A stretch of 64,000 nt of DNA from SHLQ01 sp047638715 (GCA_047638715.1 JBLIMK010000004.1:8658-72657); one strand, 5' to 3'; counted from the stretch's first letter, positions 41,380 to 50,664 are shown. Notes: a model not told the origin generated them from the letters alone. Program-made: numbers and translations.

Positions 41380-41479
41380 TCAGCTCCTCGATCGCGAAAG
41401 CTTTGGGTGGTCAAACTACACCGGCGGAGTTCCGACAAACACACCGGCGAGCTCTCATGAAGGCAACTTCGCTCTTGGA

Positions 41480-42571
41480 CTACGCGATGGCGTAGAGGAT
41501 CGGAACCAACATTTCCGCCTCGGTTACCGATCCATGTCGCCCGACCAGACGATCGGCGTGACGCTCACCGGGATCGTCGAACCCGATCGGGGCGTGAGCC
41601 ACCAAAGCCACGTCTCCCAGCCGCGAGGACGCCTCGGGAGTCACTGTTGGACCGAACCAGCCTTCGCTGACGATCTGGTCCCTCGTACGCACCCACGCAA
41701 TGTCGCCATGTGCCTCGATGGCCGCAGCCTCGAGCTCGGCGGAGGCTCCTGGTTTTGCATGCAACCATCGGAAGCGAGGTTCGCCCGAACGCCCGGTGCA
41801 CAGCGAGAGACAGTGGCTCGACACCGGAACGATCTCGGGGGCCTCGATTTGACCATGGTCGGCGGTCACCACGAGGGCGGTGCCGGTCGGCAAGGCGTCG
41901 AGCATCGCCCCGACGAGCCAATCGCAGAACTGCAATTCGAGATTGAAGTAGGCGCCCGAGAAGCCATGGATGTGCGCTGTGTGATCGAGACCGTCGTAGT
42001 AGGTGTAGATGTGGGTGTGTCCGGCGTCGAGTAGCTCTCGTGCGCCTGCGACGAGCGAGGACGGATGCCAGATGCCGTGATACGGGGTACTGCCCAGATA
42101 GGCCTCGGTGAAGCCCGATCCAATAAATTGGCGATCGCCGACCACGTGCCAGTCGCCGCCCGCAAATGCGGGCACGGGCTGAGCGTCGCTCGGCGAGACG
42201 ATGTCGCGATGGTCGCCTGCCGGACTCGTCCAGCGAAGGGCGTTCATCACCGCGCCACCGATCGGAAACCGGTACCCGACGATGCCGTGTTCACCCGGTG
42301 CAACGCCGGTGGAGATCGACGTGAGCGCTGCCGCGGTAGTAGACGGCGCGACCGTCGTCGCCTTTGCTCCGTCCATTTGGGCCAGGTTTGGGGCGAGCTC
42401 CAGCCGTTCCTGAAGCTGCACCCATCCCAGAGAGTCCAGCACCAAGACGACAACGCGCTCCGCCGCTGCGATGTGGTCCGGAATCGATTCGCACGAGACA
42501 CCCCAACTGAGAGCCGGCATGATCGAGATCGTCGACGCACCGGAGTACTCGGGGAGACACATCGTGGTCAT
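41480..42571 (-). CDS. Alkaline phosphatase superfamily/nucleotide pyrophosphatase-type protein
   Basis: A 363-residue hydrolase of the type I phosphodiesterase fold. All metal-site elements are present: VVVLVLDSLGWVQ (first Asp), APSTTAAALTSISTG (nucleophile Thr), YYDGLDHTAHIHG (Asp and His) and VVTADHGQIEAPE (Asp-His). No signal peptide is visible, so it is probably cytosolic. The start at 42571 overlaps the rluD stop by 4 nt (ATGA), which ties it to the lspA-rluD group. The substrate is unknown; a phosphodiester or nucleotide derivative is likely. Confidence 0.85.
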   Translation of the reverse strand: MTTMCLPEYSGASTISIMPALSWGVSCESIPDHIAAAERVVVLVLDSLGWVQLQERLELAPNLAQMDGAKATTVAPSTTAAALTSISTGVAPGEHGIVGYRFPIGGAVMNALRWTSPAGDHRDIVSPSDAQPVPAFAGGDWHVVGDRQFIGSGFTEAYLGSTPYHGIWHPSSLVAGARELLDAGHTHIYTYYDGLDHTAHIHGFSGAYFNLELQFCDWLVGAMLDALPTGTALVVTADHGQIEAPEIVPVSSHCLSLCTGRSGEPRFRWLHAKPGASAELEAAAIEAHGDIAWVRTRDQIVSEGWFGPTVTPEASSRLGDVALVAHAPIGFDDPGERHADRLVGRHGSVTEAEMLVPILYAIA

Positions 42572-43503
42572 TCGGGTACCTCTCCGGTTTCGGGTCGTCC
42601 AAACGACGTGATGACCGTTCTCATGTCGCTGGGCAACGGCGCCGAGAACTCGAGCCACTCCCCTGACTCGGGATGTTCAAAGCCAAGCTCGGCGGCGTGC
42701 AACGCAGGACGTTCCATTCCGAGTGTGTCTCTTCCAGCGCCGTAGCGAACATCGCCCACGATCGGATGGTGGATTGCTTGCATGTGCACTCGGATCTGGT
42801 GCGTGCGCCCGGTGTCGAGGGCGCACGAGAAGAGCGAGATGGTTGGTTCAGCCCAGGTCGCCAAGACGGTGTACGACGTACGCGCGGCCTTGCCGTCTTC
42901 ACGCACCACCATTCGAGTCGGGTCCCGGACAGCACGACCGATCGGGGCCTCGATGACTCCCCGAGGCGTCTTTGGGTGACCCCACGCGAGCGTGAGATAC
43001 CGCCGGGAGACCGTGCGGTCGAACAATTGAGCCGTCAATGAATCGTAACCAACGAGCGAACGGGCAACGGAGAACACACCGGAGGTGCCCTTGTCGAGGC
43101 GGTGAACTACGCCGGGTCGATTCGGTTGCCCGATGTCGCGAATCTCGGGAAACTTCGCGAGCAATCCTTGGATGATCGTTCCGGTCGTGTTTCCGGCGCC
43201 CGGATGAACGACCTGGCCCGCAAGCTTTCGCAGGACGATGACATGTTCATCGCTGTAAGCAATATCGAGCTCTACCGACGGATCTGGTTCGAGCTCGTCG
43301 GGCTCGTCGAGGATCGAATCATCGACGCTGAGCAGCTGTCCTGTAGCGACACGCTGGGATACCTTTTTGACGGCGACCGAGTCGAGAAGGACCAAACCAT
43401 CGGCGATAGCCGTGGCCGCGGCGGACCGAGAGACGCCCGTGAACATAGACACGACGCGATCGACTCGTTCCCCGTCGAGGGGATCAGGGATTTCCTCAAG
43501 CAC
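42568..43503 (-). CDS. rluD: RluD-like 23S rRNA pseudouridine synthase
   Basis: A 311-residue RluA-family pseudouridine synthase. The N-terminal S4-like RNA-binding domain (ERVDRVVSMFTGVSRSAAATAIADG) is followed by the catalytic domain with HRLDKGTSGVFSVARS, whose Asp is the nucleophile, and TGRTHQIRVHMQAIHHPIVG. It overlaps the lspA stop by 8 nt, the usual lspA-rluD pair. Confidence 0.95.
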   Translation of the reverse strand: MLEEIPDPLDGERVDRVVSMFTGVSRSAAATAIADGLVLLDSVAVKKVSQRVATGQLLSVDDSILDEPDELEPDPSVELDIAYSDEHVIVLRKLAGQVVHPGAGNTTGTIIQGLLAKFPEIRDIGQPNRPGVVHRLDKGTSGVFSVARSLVGYDSLTAQLFDRTVSRRYLTLAWGHPKTPRGVIEAPIGRAVRDPTRMVVREDGKAARTSYTVLATWAEPTISLFSCALDTGRTHQIRVHMQAIHHPIVGDVRYGAGRDTLGMERPALHAAELGFEHPESGEWLEFSAPLPSDMRTVITSFGRPETGEVPE

Positions 43504-44008
43504 GGGAACTCAAGACTGTAACCATGGCACCGCCGATGACGATCGCTGAATCGGCGATGTTGAAAACGGGCCACCAGTCGCCGATCTCGAGAAAGTCGAT
43601 GACCGCTCCCCCGAGGAATCCATCGCCTTCGCGAAAAAGCCGATCGATGACATTGCCGATCGCCCCACCTTGGACCAACCCAAGCCCGAGGACCACCGAA
43701 CGTTTCTCAATCGAGCGCACGATCCAAAAAAGCGCGATCGAGATCACGACCGCCAAGATTCCAAACAGCGGGCCGAGGCCCTCGCCGAGCGAGAAAGCCG
43801 AGCCGCGGTTGTAAACGAGGCGAAGACCCGAACCGAACAGCCCGTCATAACTTGAGCCATCGAGCGCGCTGAGCGCCCACGCCTTGCTCAGCTGATCGAT
43901 GAGAATGACCACGGTCGAGACGGTCAGAAGTTGCCAGCGTCTTGCTGTCACCTCGGCGGGTGACAGCCTGATCGCTGGCGAGTCGCTCGTCGACTCAGCG
44001 ACGTCCAA
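43496..44008 (-). CDS. lspA: Lipoprotein signal peptidase II
   Basis: An aspartyl membrane protease that cleaves prolipoprotein signal peptides. Four helices carry VILIDQLSKAWAL, YNRGSAFSLG, GAIGNVIDRLF and PVFNIADSAIVIGG; the catalytic aspartates are in GNVIDR and NIADSA. The start is uncertain: TTG 44008 gives 170 residues and a short overlap with the upstream gene, while ATG 44095 gives 199 but overlaps it by 101 nt. I prefer 44008. Confidence 0.93.
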   Translation of the reverse strand: MDVAESTSDSPAIRLSPAEVTARRWQLLTVSTVVILIDQLSKAWALSALDGSSYDGLFGSGLRLVYNRGSAFSLGEGLGPLFGILAVVISIALFWIVRSIEKRSVVLGLGLVQGGAIGNVIDRLFREGDGFLGGAVIDFLEIGDWWPVFNIADSAIVIGGAMVTVLSSRA

Positions 44009-44621
44009 GCCCGCCGACTTTGAACTCGACGCGCTGCGACGCCCAAGGAATGGCCTCGAGACGCTCCTTGGGGATCGGAAGGTCAGATTCGACACAAAGG
44101 CCGTAGACGCCGTTGGCGAGTCGTCCTAGCGCGGCGTCGATCTCCTCAACCGCCCATTGGGCCTGCGCGCTAAGCGCGAGATCGCGTTCGCGTTCGACCG
44201 AGAGCGTGTCGCCCTCTCCCGACTCTTCATCGAATTGGACATCGCCGGGCTCGCGGTCCAAGACCAAGGAATCGGCCTCCTCTCGATACGAAACGGCAGA
44301 CCGGGTGTACTTCTCCCGCTCCTTCAAGAGCTCAGCTTCCTGCTTTTTGAGGAAGGGCTTCGTGAATGCCTTTTTCGCGACCTTTTGATTTTCTTTACGC
44401 TTTGCTGCCGCCGCGGCTTGCGCCTCGTCGACCTTTGCTACCTCGGACAATGCGACTGCTGCCTTTGCTGGTGCCTTTTTGGCTGGCGCCTTTGCGGACG
44501 CCTTCTTTGGGGGTGATTTGCTTGCGGGCGCCTTCTTTGAAGGGGCCTTCTTGGCCACCGTCTCGACTGGAGCCGTTGTCTTTTTTGATGCCGTCTTCTT
44601 TGCGGCTGCCTTCTTCGCCAC
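43995..44621 (-). CDS. DksA/TraR-like protein with Lys/Ala-rich N-terminus and degenerate zinc finger
   Basis: A 208-residue protein. Residues 1-~85 are a histone-H1-like Lys/Ala/Pro tail (KKAPSKKAPASKSPPKKASA). A helical segment then leads to a DksA/TraR-type C-terminus (AALGRLANGVYGLCVESDLP, PIPKERLEAIPWASQRVEF). In DksA-type fingers four Cys hold zinc; here only one remains and the others read Asp, Ser and Arg-Val. GTG 44621 has an AAGGTGT Shine-Dalgarno. It may bind RNA polymerase and nucleic acid but not through a normal zinc finger. Confidence 0.85.
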   Translation of the reverse strand: MAKKAAAKKTASKKTTAPVETVAKKAPSKKAPASKSPPKKASAKAPAKKAPAKAAVALSEVAKVDEAQAAAAAKRKENQKVAKKAFTKPFLKKQEAELLKEREKYTRSAVSYREEADSLVLDREPGDVQFDEESGEGDTLSVERERDLALSAQAQWAVEEIDAALGRLANGVYGLCVESDLPIPKERLEAIPWASQRVEFKVGGLGRR

Positions 44622-44817
44622 TCCAACACCTTTCTAAATTGCAATTCGCTCAACGAGGACATTGCAGATATCAGGCGAACGAGTCGCCACCCGGGCCTTG
44701 AGGCGAGCAGTCTAGGCGGACCAATTTCGATTCCCACGGACCCCGCTGCGGACGCGGCATTCATAGGCATTCGCGCCAGTCAATAGCGATCTGACGCTAC
44801 GCCAGACCTGCGATTGG

Positions 44818-46101
44818 TCAGGAGTCGTTAGCGATGGGAAGCGCGTCGAGTGCTTCGGCAAAGCGGTCGACGAACGATGTTTTGCCCTCGACTTCATCCG
44901 TGCCGTCGTCGATGGACGCAACCTCGACATCGGAACCAAGGGTTGTGCCGAAAAGGGCTGTCGGCTCGTCCTCGAGCAAGACCAGGTTGTCATCGTTGTA
45001 GTCACCATCTATGGCGACCACCGGGATCGGTTCGGTGTTTGGACCAGCATCGAAGTCGACCTCATCGACGACGAGGGCAGCCTCGGCAAAGATCTCGTCG
45101 CGGGTAGCGAAGATCCCGTCGATGCGGCCATCGTCGCTCGTCTCGTCTTTAGCAGCTTCGCCGTCTGAAGCGTCGTAATAATCCGTCTGGACGCGGGTTG
45201 CGCCATCGACCAATGCAGCGCCTTTGATCGCAGCGTCCTCAACCTCGGCGATCGAGGAGGCGGGCGGCACGGCTTCGATCACTCGATCCATGATCTCGAC
45301 ATCGGGAGCCGCGGCGACGTCATCGCCCCTCGCCCCGCTGTGATCGAGCGCTGGTACCGAGGCCATCAGGTAATCGTCCTCAGCAACCCGTTCGAGATCT
45401 TCGATCGAGCCGGACATCCCGACGCGCAACGCCTCGACCGCAGTCCGAACTCGAACACGCTGTTGCTCGAGATGGGATTCGAGGCCCGAAATGTCGTTGA
45501 GAAGGTTGCTTCGAATCGCTTCGAGCTGGGCTACTTCGGTGCGAACCGGTTCGCGCATAACGACCGCTTCGTCGTGCGCCGTCCGCTCGATCAGGGTGAC
45601 ACGATCCACGCCACGCTTTTCGGCCTCGGCGAGGATCGCCTCAGCCTGAGCCCGAGCCTCGGCCCGGTTCTTTGCCGCTTCTTCATTCGTCGTAACTCGA
45701 ATCGACTCCGCCTCATTGCGTGCGGCGGTTAAGTCGACCTGTGCCGCCTCGCGCATCCCTCGCGATTCAACATCGGCAGATGTCCGCAACTGTTCGGCCT
45801 CTGCCGTTGCAACCTCGATCAGCTCGGCTGCCGTGCGATTCGAGTCGGCCTCGGTCTCGTCGGCAAGGCGTTGCGCGAGAACGAGCGTGCGTCGCAGGGT
45901 TCCCTCGGTCTCGCTGCTTCCGCCACCATGTTGAATCTGGCCTTCGAGCTCAACGATTCGAGCCTTTGCGTCCTCGTTCTGATCGTGAACCGCCACGAGG
46001 TCCCCGCGCAGCTTTGCCAAGAATGCGTCCACCGCTTCGCAGTCATAGCCACGGAGGGCAAGCTCGAAGCGGACCTCTTTCAGTTCACGAACCAGATCCA
46101 T
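44818..46101 (-). CDS. DivIVA-domain protein with long coiled coil
   Basis: A 427-residue cytoskeletal-type protein. The N-terminal MDLVRELKEVRFELALRGYDCEAVDAFLAKL is a DivIVA domain, which targets curved membrane at poles and septa. Residues ~35-220 are an Ala/Glu/Arg-rich coiled coil, and the C-terminal half is acidic and low in complexity. It differs from Wag31, which is shorter, but the position next to sepF fits. A TAGTGT hexamer lies 6 nt before the ATG, so it has its own leaderless promoter. The 196 nt after it show nothing clear. Confidence 0.88.
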   Translation of the reverse strand: MDLVRELKEVRFELALRGYDCEAVDAFLAKLRGDLVAVHDQNEDAKARIVELEGQIQHGGGSSETEGTLRRTLVLAQRLADETEADSNRTAAELIEVATAEAEQLRTSADVESRGMREAAQVDLTAARNEAESIRVTTNEEAAKNRAEARAQAEAILAEAEKRGVDRVTLIERTAHDEAVVMREPVRTEVAQLEAIRSNLLNDISGLESHLEQQRVRVRTAVEALRVGMSGSIEDLERVAEDDYLMASVPALDHSGARGDDVAAAPDVEIMDRVIEAVPPASSIAEVEDAAIKGAALVDGATRVQTDYYDASDGEAAKDETSDDGRIDGIFATRDEIFAEAALVVDEVDFDAGPNTEPIPVVAIDGDYNDDNLVLLEDEPTALFGTTLGSDVEVASIDDGTDEVEGKTSFVDRFAEALDALPIANDS

Positions 46102-46107
46102 GTCCAG

Positions 46108-46113
46108 ACACTA
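46108..46113 (-). promoter_or_regulatory. Candidate leaderless -10 element for the DivIVA gene
   Basis: TAGTGT on the minus strand lies 6 nt before the ATG at 46101. Confidence 0.5.
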
Positions 46114-46160
46114 GTTTCGCCCTACCCGAGAGGCGGGTACCCCCGAACAACAGGAATCGA

Positions 46161-46766
46161 TCAGGAATGCGGAACAATGCGGTCTTCGTCAGCGACCTCA
46201 ACGTCGTCGGGGGTCAGGAGGTAGACGTCTTTGGCCACCTTTTCCATCTGACCACCAAGGCCATAACAGAGTCCTGAGCTGAAATCGATCAATCGCCGAG
46301 CAAGATCGCGCTCAGCGCTCTGCATGTTTACGATGACCGGCTTCAGGTCCTTGAACATGTCAGCCACATGCTGTGCGTCGTTGAACGACTTTGGGACGAT
46401 GACCTGTGGTTTCGCAGTATTTGCCATAGGAACGACACGTACGGTGCCCGTCGAGGGTTCTTGACGTGCTGGAACGTTGTTCACACGGTTCTCGTTTTCC
46501 ATTGGAATTGGCTTCACTGTTCCCTCTGCTCGGTCTCTTGCGCCACGTCGTGGGCGCAGAGGATCGTCGCCCAGACGCTCCGGTCGAGGTGTCTCCCTCG
46601 GTGTTGTCGCCGCCGCTGGACCGACATTTCTGACGGATGGCACTGCGGTCGGCATGGGCGCCTCTTGACGCTCGGGAACCGATCCGCGGACGACATCGAC
46701 AACGTCGTCTGGGTACTCCTCGTTCAGCCCGAGCCAGACGACCGCCTTTTTGTAAAAGCCCGACAT
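46161..46766 (-). CDS. sepF: Cell division protein SepF
   Basis: A 201-residue Z-ring membrane anchor. The amphipathic N-terminus MSGFYKKAVVWLGLNEEY would bind the membrane; a Pro/Arg-rich linker follows; the C-terminal ~85 residues (VIVPKSFNDAQHVADMFKDL, PVIVNMQSAERDLARRLIDF and GLCYGLGGQMEKV) are the FtsZ-binding SepF domain. In actinobacteria SepF replaces FtsA as the main anchor. AGGAGGT precedes the start; the frame upstream to 46928 lacks coding character. Confidence 0.95.
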   Translation of the reverse strand: MSGFYKKAVVWLGLNEEYPDDVVDVVRGSVPERQEAPMPTAVPSVRNVGPAAATTPRETPRPERLGDDPLRPRRGARDRAEGTVKPIPMENENRVNNVPARQEPSTGTVRVVPMANTAKPQVIVPKSFNDAQHVADMFKDLKPVIVNMQSAERDLARRLIDFSSGLCYGLGGQMEKVAKDVYLLTPDDVEVADEDRIVPHS

Positions 46767-46872
46767 CAGGACCTCCTGCTTTCTCGAGTCGCTGTTCTCG
46801 CTCGCTGACCTATCAAGACTAGCCCTTGGATGAATGGCGTCCGAATCATCACACCCTGGATGACGTTCCCGG

Positions 46873-47538
46873 TCACTTCGGTGGCCGATCGCCGAACAGT
46901 ACCGAACCGAGCCGCAGCATCGTGGCACCCGCTGACAATGCGTCGCGATAGTCCCCGCTCATGCCCATCGAGCGCTCGGCCAGACCAAACTCATCGGCCA
47001 ATCTGTTGACCTCGATGAAACTTGCGCGAGTCGCGTCGGGATCGCCGAGCACGCCGATCGTCATCAGGCCGGCGATATGCACGCCTTGTTCCTCACCGAC
47101 GGACAACATCTCCTCGAGCGCTTCGGGCCCTACACCATCCTTGCTCTCGTCGCCGTAGGGACGAACCTGAATAAGAACTCGTGGATTCGGCGCCCTCTTT
47201 GCGATCTCGGACAGAACCTCAGGTCGAGCAACGCTGTGCCATAGGTCGACGTAGTCCGCGATCTTCCGTACCTTGTTGCGCTGAATTCGACCCATGAAAT
47301 GCACCGCCGTGTGCTCGTCCACGGCATCGGCCTTCTCAAGCAATTCTTGCGCGTAGTTTTCGCCAACATCATGAACGCCGACTCGTTGAGCGCACTCGAT
47401 GGCCGACCGATCGAAACCCTTGGTCACCGCAATGACCGTGACATCCTCGCGCCCGACATCGTCGATCGTCTCGAGAACCTGAGCAAGTCGTTCCGACACA
47501 ATCTCGTCTGGGGTCGTCATTCGACGTTCGCTCGTCAC
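46873..47538 (-). CDS. yggS: YggS/PLPBP family PLP-binding protein
   Basis: A 221-residue PLP-homeostasis protein with an alanine-racemase-type barrel. The PLP lysine is in VTVIAVTKGFDR; VHDVGENYAQELLEKAD, HFMGRIQRNKVRKI and GMSGDYRDALSAGATMLRLG match the family. GTG 47538 overlaps the pgeF stop (GTGA), whereas ATG 47520 is an alternative. This gene sits in ftsZ-sepF clusters across Actinobacteria and Firmicutes. Confidence 0.93.
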   Translation of the reverse strand: MTSERRMTTPDEIVSERLAQVLETIDDVGREDVTVIAVTKGFDRSAIECAQRVGVHDVGENYAQELLEKADAVDEHTAVHFMGRIQRNKVRKIADYVDLWHSVARPEVLSEIAKRAPNPRVLIQVRPYGDESKDGVGPEALEEMLSVGEEQGVHIAGLMTIGVLGDPDATRASFIEVNRLADEFGLAERSMGMSGDYRDALSAGATMLRLGSVLFGDRPPK

Positions 47539-48233
47539 GTGGTTGCCCCGACGATTCGAGCCACGACAGCGTGTCGTTGCGTCTCTTTTCTCGCGCGGTG
47601 CGAAAAGCCCGAATTGGCGCAGGCCGTACAGCCTGCGACGAACTGCACATCGTCGACGCCTGCATCGGCGAAGGACTTCGTGATCGCGGCGCGCATGTCG
47701 AGGGCAGGCGACCCGCTCGACGTCACGCCTCGTACGTCCGATCCGAGGCGCGTTTCGACCTCGACAAGATCGGCGGCACCAAACTCGTAACACTCGGGAC
47801 CGATCACGGGCCCGATGATCGCTCGCTCCACGCGAGCTCCGCGAGCGGCGAGTTCCTCGACGACCGAGCGAACCACTCCATTTATGAGACCGCGCCAGCC
47901 AGCGTGAGCAACCGCGATGGGACCGCGGTCGGTGATAAAGGCGATCGGCGCACAATCGGCACCCTGAACAGCGATTGGTTGGTCGACGAGATCTGTAATT
48001 ATCGCATCGGCTTCTGGCGCCAGAGCAGCGCCTGCCCTGATCGAGGACGCGTCGGCTACCGATGTTCCGTGCACCTGGCGCACGACCGCCCAACGCCCGG
48101 GCATGACGTCTGCACGCCGGCTTTCGAGAGCGACGGGTTCGGCGTCGATATGAAAATCTCCATCGTCGCGATCGGTGGTGCCAACTTCGACGACAGAGCC
48201 GTCAGCCCGGATGAAATGGTGGGTCGCGCTCAC
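47535..48233 (-). CDS. pgeF: PgeF/YfiH-type purine nucleoside phosphorylase (laccase-domain) protein
   Basis: A 232-residue DUF152 family protein. The metal-site residues are in VRQVHGTSVADA, AVQGADCAPIAFIT, VAHAGWRGLINGVV and GPVIGPECYEFG. Relatives hydrolyse or phosphorolyse purine nucleosides and may correct misincorporated residues in cell-wall precursors. GTG 48233 is preferred over longer frames, which run back into ftsZ; it follows the ftsZ stop by 13 nt. Confidence 0.9.
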   Translation of the reverse strand: MSATHHFIRADGSVVEVGTTDRDDGDFHIDAEPVALESRRADVMPGRWAVVRQVHGTSVADASSIRAGAALAPEADAIITDLVDQPIAVQGADCAPIAFITDRGPIAVAHAGWRGLINGVVRSVVEELAARGARVERAIIGPVIGPECYEFGAADLVEVETRLGSDVRGVTSSGSPALDMRAAITKSFADAGVDDVQFVAGCTACANSGFSHRARKETQRHAVVARIVGATT

Positions 48234-48246
48234 GAGGAGCGATACC

Positions 48247-49452
48247 TCATCGCAAGAACGACGGAACGTCGAACTCGTCTTCGGGACCTTCGTCGTCATC
48301 TCCAACCTCGGCGAAAACATCGGCGATCTCGAGATCATCGTCGTCATCGGGCGCACCAATGCTGAAGGTCGACCTCGACGAGACGGACCTGGCACCGGCG
48401 GGTTCTTCGACCTCGCCCGACCTAGGGGTTGAGCCCCCGATCGGTGCATGATCGGCCATCGTCGTTGCCGACGAAGCAGCACCTACCGTCGCTGCTCCCG
48501 ATTCCCATCGTTCGAAACCTGCAGCGATGACCGTCACCCGTACGTCGTCACCCATCTCGTCATCGATAACGGCACCGAAGATGATATTCGCATCAGGGTG
48601 GGCAACACCGTGAATAACTTCGGCTGCCTCGTTCACCTCGAACAATCCGAGGTCGGAACCACCGGAGATATTGAGCAAGATGCCACGGGCACCCTCGATG
48701 GAGGCCTCGAGCAATGGCGAGCTGATCGCAGCGCGAGCTGCGGCCAAAGCGCGCCCTTCGCCGGAGGCATAACCGATGCCCATAAGCGCAGATCCTGCGT
48801 CGGACATGATCATCTTCACGTCGGCGAAGTCGGTGTTGATCAAGCCAGGGGTTGTGATGAGGTCGGTGATGCCTTGCACACCTTGCAAGAGGATTTCGTC
48901 GGCCATCTTGAAGGCGTTGAGAACCGATGTGTTCTCGTCGGAGACGGTGAGCAGCCGATCGTTGGGAATGACGATCTGGGTATCGACGTTCTCTTTGAGA
49001 CGTTGGATGCCCTGTTCGGCTTGCACGGCGCGACGCCGTCCTTCGAAGCCGAAGGGGCGCGTGACAACACCGATGGTCAGTGCTCCAACGCTCCGGGCAA
49101 TCTCGGCGATCACGGGTGCAGCACCTGTTCCGGTGCCTCCGCCCTTGCCCGCCGTGATGAAGACCATGTCAGCGCCGTTGAGTGTCGCCTCGATCTCGTC
49201 GCGGTGATCTTCGGCGGCTTGGCGGCCGATCTCGGGGTCAGAGCCTGCGCCGAGACCTCGCGTGAGCTCACGGCCGATGTCGAGTTTGATGTCGGCATCG
49301 CTCATCAATAGTGCTTGAGCGTCCGTGTTGACGGCAATGAAGTCGACGCCTTTTAGGCCCGCGTCGATCATGCGGTTGACAGCGTTCACGCCGCCGCCGC
49401 CAACGCCGACCACCTTGATAACTGCAAGGTAGTTCTGGGGTGTTCCGTTCAT
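48247..49452 (-). CDS. ftsZ: Cell division protein FtsZ
   Basis: A 401-residue tubulin-like GTPase that forms the Z-ring. VGVGGGGVNAVNRMIDAGL is the nucleotide loop, ITAGKGGGTGTGAAP (near residue 105) the tubulin signature, and the extreme C-terminus EFDVPSFLR the canonical partner-binding peptide for SepF-type anchors. A GGAGG Shine-Dalgarno precedes ATG 49452; the longer frame to 49614 would start upstream of that site. Confidence 0.97.
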   Translation of the reverse strand: MNGTPQNYLAVIKVVGVGGGGVNAVNRMIDAGLKGVDFIAVNTDAQALLMSDADIKLDIGRELTRGLGAGSDPEIGRQAAEDHRDEIEATLNGADMVFITAGKGGGTGTGAAPVIAEIARSVGALTIGVVTRPFGFEGRRRAVQAEQGIQRLKENVDTQIVIPNDRLLTVSDENTSVLNAFKMADEILLQGVQGITDLITTPGLINTDFADVKMIMSDAGSALMGIGYASGEGRALAAARAAISSPLLEASIEGARGILLNISGGSDLGLFEVNEAAEVIHGVAHPDANIIFGAVIDDEMGDDVRVTVIAAGFERWESGAATVGAASSATTMADHAPIGGSTPRSGEVEEPAGARSVSSRSTFSIGAPDDDDDLEIADVFAEVGDDDEGPEDEFDVPSFLR

Positions 49453-49643
49453 GGGGCTGGTTCCTCCGGTCCCGATCATCGCGTAAGACTCCTGTGCGTG
49501 TGGCGCATCCTCGCATCCGACCACCTGGAAACCCCGGATGGGGTGAACAGATGATCGTTTGCGAGATGCGTGCGCCTCACGGCCCCTACTCGCTGTGTGT
49601 GGTGCAGTAAGCACCCCACGTGAGAAAGGAAACCGCAGATTCG

Positions 49644-49671
49644 CAAAACTTGCAAAACGAGCAACAAAACT
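49644..49671. repeat. Three CAAAAC boxes upstream of ftsZ
   Basis: CAAAACT at 49644 and 49665 flank CAAAACG at 49653, in the 258-nt gap between ftsQ and ftsZ. An ACCCC/GGGGT hairpin (49531-49544) lies nearer to ftsZ. A regulatory role is only a guess. Confidence 0.35.
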
Positions 49672-49710
49672 TCGAGAGGCTTTCCCGACATCCCAAGGCT
49701 ACAGACAACG

Positions 49711-50664
49711 TCAGGAGAGCTGACGGGCCTCAACAAGACACTGAGGATTTCGATACAGCACCGGCGTATCCGCGACCATCAAGTCGATTCGCTCAAGGCA
49801 AATAAGGTCCGCGCCGCCGCTCAGGATCGATGCCAGAGAGACGTACTGGGTGCGGTGATCTTCCGTCGCGCCGAAGTGCACGGACGCGCTGCCAACGAGT
49901 TCGGCGACCACGTCGCCCGAGTCGTCGATCGACCATGTCGTAATCCATGGATCGAGTTGCAGCGGCAACTGCTGGGCAATAAGTAGTGCTCGGTCCACGC
50001 TGTCTATCGGCTGACCGATCGACGCCTCATCGAGGATCGACTCGGTCGCAACGATTACCGGTACGCCAGCAGAGGGGGTCATACGCGCCTCGACGACAAC
50101 TCCGTCTTCGCCGACGACAATCCATTCATCGCCGTTCGGGCTCCCAATAGAAGCTGATGCTGTACGTTCTCGCACGACCACTCGAACGGTCGATGGCCAT
50201 TGCCGTGTTACCGAAACCGACTTGACCCACGCCAACGTATCGACAGCGTCCTCGCCGACGCCCGTGCGGTAGGTCAGTAACGCTTGGTCATCCGGTATTG
50301 CTAGCGCCTCGAGGATCGCACCCTCGCTCGTGCGGGCAGCCCCACTTATCTGGACGTTCTCGGCCTCGAAGAACGGCGCTGCTATCACCGCGATTCCAAA
50401 CGCGATGAGTGAACCGAAGGCGAAGAGCAGCAACTGATGAGCCGGGGAAATCTTCATCCGGCTCGGACTGTCGGTGGCTGTTCGGGAGTCGTCCGCTCGA
50501 ACCTTGACGGCACGTCGGGGCGCAATGGAGCGCGCCGAGGTCTCTTTGCTCTTCGTCGGCGTTGCTCGATGGGCGATCCTGCGGCGCGTGTCACCGTGTG
50601 CCGACGGGTTTGGACGAGGTCCGGGACGAGGGCGCGTCCGTGCCTGCCGATGTTGTTCAGCCAT
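49711..50664 (-). CDS. ftsQ: Cell division protein FtsQ
   Basis: A 317-residue bitopic membrane protein. A long basic cytoplasmic tail (~100 residues) precedes one helix (LLLFAFGSLIAFGIAVIAA), then the POTRA domain (FFEAENVQISGAARTSEGAI) and a FtsQ-type beta domain. It links the Z-ring to septal wall synthesis. ATG 50664 overlaps the murB stop by 8 nt. Confidence 0.9.
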   Translation of the reverse strand: MAEQHRQARTRPRPGPRPNPSAHGDTRRRIAHRATPTKSKETSARSIAPRRAVKVRADDSRTATDSPSRMKISPAHQLLLFAFGSLIAFGIAVIAAPFFEAENVQISGAARTSEGAILEALAIPDDQALLTYRTGVGEDAVDTLAWVKSVSVTRQWPSTVRVVVRERTASASIGSPNGDEWIVVGEDGVVVEARMTPSAGVPVIVATESILDEASIGQPIDSVDRALLIAQQLPLQLDPWITTWSIDDSGDVVAELVGSASVHFGATEDHRTQYVSLASILSGGADLICLERIDLMVADTPVLYRNPQCLVEARQLS

